10,968 nucleotides of DNA from an uncultured Bacillota bacterium (lineage in GTDB: Bacteria; Bacillota; Limnochordia; Limnochordales; ZCTH02-B6), in NCBI GenBank assembly GCA_937916565.1, contig CALFSR010000246.1:1-10968 (forward strand), written 5' to 3'. A program made the translations under genes and the position numbers. The notes below the pieces were generated by a model that was given only the letters and a program-made list of their open reading frames with translations, searched no databases and was not told where the DNA came from. Each line of letters opens with the position of its first letter. Positions within the stretch are counted from its first letter, which is position 1. This document shows, in pieces, positions 7,699 to 10,968 of the stretch.

Positions 7699-9150
7699 AT
7701 GCCTGTCGACGGCAGCCTGCAACTGATCTTGCCGGAGATTCTCCTCGCCGCAGCCGGCATGGTCGTGCTGGCGGCCGGTCTGACCTGGAAGACGTCCCGG
7801 GCGCCCGGCGTCCTCGCTCTGCTTGGCATCGCGGCCGCCGGCGCCGCGCTGTACACCAACGTGTGGGGCGCCACGGCCGAGCTGTGGAGCCGCACGGTGG
7901 TCGTGGACGGGTTCGCAAACCTGTTTAAGGCGATCTTCCTGGTCGTCGCTGCGCTGACGGTGCTTGTGTCTATGGAGTACGTCCAGCGCAACGGCATCCC
8001 GGCCGGCGAGTTCTACGCCCTGTTGCTGTTGGCCACGGTGGGCATGGTGTTCATGGCGGGCTCCCTGAACTTGCTCACCATCTACCTGGGGCTTGAATGC
8101 CTGTCGCTGGCGTCGTACGCGATGGCCGGCATGCTGCGCCGCAATCCTAAGTCTACGGAGGCGTCGCTCAAGTATATCTTGATCGGGGCTATCTCCAGCG
8201 GCGTCGTCCTGTTTGGCATGTCGCTCCTGTTCGGCGCGGCGGGCAGTACGCACCTGACCGACATCGCCCGGGCCTTGGCGGGCTCCGGCGAACTCGCGCC
8301 CGTTGCGGTCGCCGGCATGATGTTCCTTATCGCCGGTTTCGGCGTCAAGATGGCGGCGGTTCCGTTCCACATGTGGGCGCCCGACGTGTATCATGGCTCC
8401 CCTGCGCCCGTGGCCGCTTTCCTCATTACCGCCAGCGAGGCGGCGGCCTTCGGCGCGGCGCTGCGCATCTTCATGGTGGGCCTGCCCGCGCTGGCCGACG
8501 AGTGGCGCACGGTGTTCATCGTGCTCGCGGTCATCTCGATGACCGTGGGCAACATCACCGCCATCCTGCAGACCAACGTGCGGCGCATGCTGGCCTACTC
8601 GGCCGTGGCTCAGGCCGGCTACATCATGGTCGGTCTTGCCGTCGCCTCCGATCGGGCAGTCTCGGCCATGCTGTACTACCTGATCGCCTACGCGTTCATG
8701 ACAATCGGCGCTTTCGCCGTCGTCATCCTCCTCGGGCGGCAGCACCCGTCCGAGGAGATCAACGACTTCCGCGGTTTGGGCCAGCGCTCGCCGCTTTTCG
8801 CCCTGGCCCTGACAATCTTCCTGTTGAGCCTCATCGGCATCCCTCCGACGGCGGGCTTCTTCGGGAAGTTCTACCTGATCCAGGCGGCCGTCGGCGCCAA
8901 CTTGACGTGGCTCGCCGTGGTGATGATGATCAACAGCGTCATCTCCATCCCCTACTACTGGGGCGTCGTGCGCACCATGTACCTCCGGGACGCGGAAGAG
9001 AAGGCGCCGCTCAGTGTTCCCGCCGGTGTGCGTTGGGCTGCGGTCATCGGTCTCGCCGGTACGCTGGTCCTCGGCCTCTTCCCGGATGCCGTGGTTCAAA
9101 TCGTAAGCGCGGTCCACGTCGTGCCCACATGGTTGTGGACGGCCTTCTAA
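7699..9150 (+). CDS. nuoN: NADH-quinone oxidoreductase subunit N
   Basis: 483-residue antiporter-like subunit nearest NuoK, about 14 membrane helices. From the ATG at 7699 the residues are Glu133 (LGLECLSLASYAM), Lys217 (GFGVKMAAVPFHMWAPDVY) and Lys390 (AGFFGKFYL). All three have counterparts in E. coli NuoN, and the first two fall at the same numbers as I recall them. The TM8 position normally held by Lys (E. coli Lys247) is Glu247 here, in FLITASEAAAFGAALR. The start is uncertain: GTG at 7690, overlapping the nuoM stop as GTGA, would add three residues, but GGAGGG (7682-7687) is only two bases from it and eleven from the ATG, so ATG is preferred. It is the last nuo gene, with a strong stem-loop 18 bases after the stop. 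Confidence 0.97.
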   Translation: MPVDGSLQLILPEILLAAAGMVVLAAGLTWKTSRAPGVLALLGIAAAGAALYTNVWGATAELWSRTVVVDGFANLFKAIFLVVAALTVLVSMEYVQRNGIPAGEFYALLLLATVGMVFMAGSLNLLTIYLGLECLSLASYAMAGMLRRNPKSTEASLKYILIGAISSGVVLFGMSLLFGAAGSTHLTDIARALAGSGELAPVAVAGMMFLIAGFGVKMAAVPFHMWAPDVYHGSPAPVAAFLITASEAAAFGAALRIFMVGLPALADEWRTVFIVLAVISMTVGNITAILQTNVRRMLAYSAVAQAGYIMVGLAVASDRAVSAMLYYLIAYAFMTIGAFAVVILLGRQHPSEEINDFRGLGQRSPLFALALTIFLLSLIGIPPTAGFFGKFYLIQAAVGANLTWLAVVMMINSVISIPYYWGVVRTMYLRDAEEKAPLSVPAGVRWAAVIGLAGTLVLGLFPDAVVQIVSAVHVVPTWLWTAF

Positions 9151-9167
9151 GAGTCAGCTTGGTGCCT

Positions 9168-9203
9168 GGGCGGCGCCCCGTGTGCGCCGCCCTTCGTATA
9201 GAT
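9168..9203 (+). terminator. Probable terminator or attenuator after nuoN
   Basis: GGGCGGCGC (9168-9176) and GCGCCGCCC (9184-9192) make a perfect nine-pair GC stem with a seven-base loop, followed by TTCGTATAGAT. The tail is only moderately T-rich, so termination may be partial, letting some transcripts reach the downstream transporter gene. It lies 18 bases after the nuoN stop, where the end of the operon is expected. It could alternatively protect the 3' end of the nuo mRNA. Confidence 0.55.
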
Positions 9204-9233
9204 CGCTCGGACCGATTTGGCAGTCGAATATGA

Positions 9234-9267
9234 GGGAGGTGACGGTCACCGTCCTGGTGACAACCCG
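9234..9267 (+). promoter_or_regulatory. Structured ribosome-binding region of the transporter gene
   Basis: A near-perfect Shine-Dalgarno sequence, GGGAGGTGA (9234-9242), lies 25 bases before the ATG at 9268, too far for direct use. A second, weaker GGTGA (9256-9260) lies seven bases before the ATG. GTCACC (9245-9250) can pair with GGTGAC at 9238-9243, masking the strong site, or with GGTGAC at 9256-9261, masking the weak site. In the second fold the strong site stays open and, with the 17-base hairpin looped out, its effective distance to ATG becomes about eight bases. The pairing is visible in the sequence; the regulatory meaning is inferred. Confidence 0.4.
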
Positions 9268-10635
9268 ATGAACAAGGCAGTCGCGTACGTCGTGCTCGTA
9301 GCCCTCGTGGCCGTGATCACATCCCTCACCGGTTTCACGGGCCAGCAAGTGCTGGCTACGACCATCTTCGCCGGCTTCATCTTCGGCACCCTGTTCTTCT
9401 GGGAGTTCCGGCTGGCGTTCGCGCTCTCGGGGATCGCGCTGCTTTTTGCGTCCGGGATGCTCGACATCGAGCACTTCGTCGAGTTTGCAAGCCTCGACGT
9501 CATCCTGTTCCTCATCGGGATGATGATTGTCATCGGCTACCTTGAGGAAAAGGACTTCTTCGCACGGCTCCTGGACCGGGTGCTTCCCACCATCAACAAG
9601 GGCGCTACGACCCTCATGGTGTCTTTGATGGGGCTTTCCTTCATCTCGGCGGCGCTGGTGGATGAGGTCACGTCCATCCTCTTCATGGCGGCCATCACCC
9701 TACGCATCGCCAAGCACTACCGCTTGAACCCGGTGCCGTACCTAATCATGGTCGTCTTCGCCACCAACATCGGCAGCAGCGCTACGGTCGTGGGCAATCC
9801 CGTCGGCGTCCTCATCGCCTTGCGCGCCGGCTTGTCGTTCCCGGACTTCCTCCGCTGGGCGACGCCCATCTCCGTCGTGGCGTGGCTACTGACGGTCATC
9901 TTGTCGTTCTGGTACTTCCGCAAGCCCATGGCCCAGTTGCAGGCCGCGATCAAGGAGCGCCAGGCCGCCGCTGAAACCGTCTCCGGCGAAAGCATCCTCG
10001 TGCCGTCTCTGCTGTTCGTCGGCACCATCGCCGGGCTCTTGCTCCACAAAAACATCGAGCACTGGCTCGGCCTCGAGCACAACATCATGCTCATCGGCGT
10101 CGCCATGGCTGCGGCGGGCATCGTGCTCTTCATGGAGCGCAAGCGCGCCAAAGTCCTCGTGGAGACGCGCGTCGACTGGTGGACGCTGCTCTTCTTTATG
10201 CTCCTCTTCGCGTCCGCCGGCACCCTGCGTTACGTGGGCGTGACCGAGCACATCGCACAGGGCATGATCAACGCCACCCAGGGCAACCTGACGTCGCTGT
10301 TCTTCCTCATCACGTGGAGCATCGGGATTTTGACGGCCCTTATGGACAATGTCCTGGCCGTGGCCAGCTTCATCCCCATTGTCGGCGACTTGGCGGCCGT
10401 GGGCGTCCCGGTCACCCCCTTGTGGTGGGGTATGCTCATGGGCGGCACCATTCTCGGCAACCTGACGTTCATCGGGTCTACCGCCAACATCGTCGCCTTG
10501 GGCATGCTGGAACGCCAAGAAGGGCGCGGGGTCACCTTTATGGAGTGGTTCTGGCCGGGTCTTGCCACGGCAGTCCCGTCGCTTCTGCTGGCCACCATCC
10601 TGCTCTACCTGCAAATGCCGCTTATGCTGCGGTAG
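9268..10635 (+). CDS. ArsB/NhaD/SLC13-like ion transporter (CitMHS-type permease)
   Basis: 455-residue polytopic inner-membrane protein with roughly 10-12 helices, of the ion-transporter superfamily that includes ArsB, NhaD, SLC13 carriers and the P-protein. The internal duplication of the fold is visible. The first half has AALVDEVTSILFM (Asp132) and ATNIGSSATVVGNPVG at 165-180. The second half has TALMDNVLAVASF (Asp360) and GNLTFIGSTANIVALG at 397-412. These are the paired Asp and Asn/Gly-rich re-entrant hairpin motifs of the family. The central loop (about 218-242) is charged and probably cytoplasmic. The substrate cannot be told from sequence: Na+/H+ exchange, an oxyanion such as arsenite, or a carboxylate are all possible. 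No arsR or arsC lies nearby, which argues weakly against arsenic. The start is ATG at 9268; an in-frame TTG at 9217 would put the strong ribosome-binding site inside the coding region. Confidence 0.85.
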   Translation: MNKAVAYVVLVALVAVITSLTGFTGQQVLATTIFAGFIFGTLFFWEFRLAFALSGIALLFASGMLDIEHFVEFASLDVILFLIGMMIVIGYLEEKDFFARLLDRVLPTINKGATTLMVSLMGLSFISAALVDEVTSILFMAAITLRIAKHYRLNPVPYLIMVVFATNIGSSATVVGNPVGVLIALRAGLSFPDFLRWATPISVVAWLLTVILSFWYFRKPMAQLQAAIKERQAAAETVSGESILVPSLLFVGTIAGLLLHKNIEHWLGLEHNIMLIGVAMAAAGIVLFMERKRAKVLVETRVDWWTLLFFMLLFASAGTLRYVGVTEHIAQGMINATQGNLTSLFFLITWSIGILTALMDNVLAVASFIPIVGDLAAVGVPVTPLWWGMLMGGTILGNLTFIGSTANIVALGMLERQEGRGVTFMEWFWPGLATAVPSLLLATILLYLQMPLMLR

Positions 10636-10668
10636 GCGCGAACAACACACCGGGACCATGGACGACAC

Positions 10669-10699
10669 AAAGGGCCGGCACCTTCTGTGCCGGCCCTTT
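10669..10699 (+). terminator. Bidirectional terminator between convergent genes
   Basis: AAAGGGCCGGCAC (10669-10681) and GTGCCGGCCCTTT (10687-10699) form a perfect 13-pair stem with a five-base loop (CTTCT). The A-G-rich 5' arm and C-T-rich 3' arm give a short T-run on either strand. It begins 33 bases after the transporter stop and can end transcription from that side and, as a second barrier, from the cold-shock gene on the opposite strand. Confidence 0.85.
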
Positions 10700-10714
10700 G
10701 CGCGGGTGTTGGCC

Positions 10715-10750
10715 TCAAGGAAACGCAGCCCGGCTCTCGCCGGGCCGCGT
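10715..10750 (-). terminator. Terminator of the cold-shock gene
   Basis: Read on the minus strand, ACGCGGCCCGGC (10750-10739) and GCCGGGCTGCGT (10734-10723) pair over 12 positions around a GAGA loop, a stable GNRA-type tetraloop, and are followed by TTTCCTT. The single odd position (10746 with 10727) is a G-U wobble in minus-strand RNA but an A-C mismatch in plus-strand RNA, so the element is built for the minus strand. It starts ten bases beyond the cold-shock stop codon. Confidence 0.8.
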
Positions 10751-10760
10751 GCGGGTTCGA

Positions 10761-10968
10761 CTAAAACCGGGTGCCGCTGTTCTGGACACGCAAGACGTTG
10801 GCCGCCTGCGGACCCCGGGCGCCCTGGATGACCTCAAACTCGACCTCTTCGCCTTGTTCGAGCGTCTTGAAGCCTTCCTGCTGAATGGCGCTGTAGTGGA
10901 CGAAAACATCATCCCCGCCGTCCCGCTCGATGAAGCCGTACCCCTTCTCGTTGCTGAACCACTTGACT
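10761..10968 (-). CDS. Cold-shock protein, CspA family (5' end cut by window edge)
   Basis: The 68 visible residues run from VKWFSNEKGYGFIER to the TAG stop (complement 10761-10763). It is a single cold-shock domain, an OB-fold that binds single-stranded RNA and DNA and acts as an RNA chaperone in the cytoplasm. RNP1 (KGYGFI) and RNP2 (VFVHY) are both intact, with the aromatic residues that stack on bases. The end of the domain, QGARGPQAANV, is also typical. Only a handful of N-terminal residues are missing, so the full protein should be near 72-74 residues. The last eight residues (VQNSGTRF) form a slightly longer tail than in the shortest members. The gene converges on the transporter, and its promoter and 5' leader, where cold regulation would act, are outside the window. 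Confidence 0.95.
   Translation of the reverse strand, partial: VKWFSNEKGYGFIERDGGDDVFVHYSAIQQEGFKTLEQGEEVEFEVIQGARGPQAANVLRVQNSGTRF

Noticed and set aside
6710..7918. 402-codon open frame on the minus strand
   Set aside because: Antisense to nuoM and nuoN; Arg/His/Gly-rich with no family resemblance and no convincing ribosome-binding site.
7498..9117. 539-codon open frame on the minus strand
   Set aside because: Antisense shadow of nuoN and the end of nuoM, with the same low-complexity charged composition and no domain.
9195..9235. Possible promoter for the transporter gene (TATAGA at 9197-9202)
   Set aside because: No matching -35 element is found at a suitable distance, and the -10 match is partial. 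A promoter here cannot be supported from sequence alone.
9217..9267. TTG at 9217 as an extended start for the transporter
   Set aside because: It would encode a charged, non-conserved 17-residue extension and place the strong Shine-Dalgarno sequence inside the gene. The ATG at 9268 begins the first hydrophobic helix as expected.
9268..10635. Naming the transporter arsB or nhaD
   Set aside because: Only superfamily motifs are visible. There are no arsenic-resistance neighbours and no diagnostic residues that fix the substrate, so no symbol is given.

Overview
This 11 kb window is almost entirely a respiratory complex I (proton-pumping NADH:quinone oxidoreductase type) operon on the + strand. 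In order it carries the 3' end of nuoB, then nuoC, nuoD, nuoH, nuoI, nuoJ, nuoK, nuoL, nuoM and nuoN. Downstream, after a strong stem-loop, lies a co-directional gene for an ArsB/NhaD/SLC13-like ion transporter. The window ends with a convergent cold-shock protein gene (- strand, cut by the window edge), separated from the transporter gene by terminator hairpins.

The DNA is GC-rich. Most genes have strong Shine-Dalgarno sequences of the AGGAGG/GGAGGTG type, several start with GTG or TTG, and genes are packed with overlaps or one-to-four-base spacing. Together with the gene order nuoB-C-D-H-I-J-K-L-M-N, in which nuoD runs directly into nuoH with no nuoE, nuoF or nuoG, this suggests a high-GC, Firmicutes-like bacterium (for example the Symbiobacterium/Limnochordia/Thermaerobacter kind). 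That taxonomic guess is an inference; the sequence does not prove it. No other organism-specific marker is visible.

Functionally, NuoB, C, D and I form the connecting arm. NuoI carries two 4Fe-4S clusters, the visible end of NuoB carries one N2-cluster cysteine, and NuoD supplies the quinone-site His and Tyr. NuoH, J, K, L, M and N form the membrane arm, with NuoL, M and N as the three antiporter-like proton-pumping subunits. The NADH-oxidising module (NuoE/F/G) is absent from the window, so the complex may be an 11-subunit form taking electrons from another donor, or the module may be encoded elsewhere. nuoA must lie upstream if present.

This is mostly a conserved housekeeping region, and I do not see an undescribed system. 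The points worth checking are a Glu in place of the usually conserved mid-membrane Lys in NuoN, a possible three-arm alternating RNA hairpin over the ribosome-binding site of the transporter gene, GC hairpins in every non-overlapping gap of the operon, and paired terminators between the convergent transporter and cold-shock genes. There is no stretch of 300 bases without a gene, and no RNA gene, mobile element or CRISPR array was seen.
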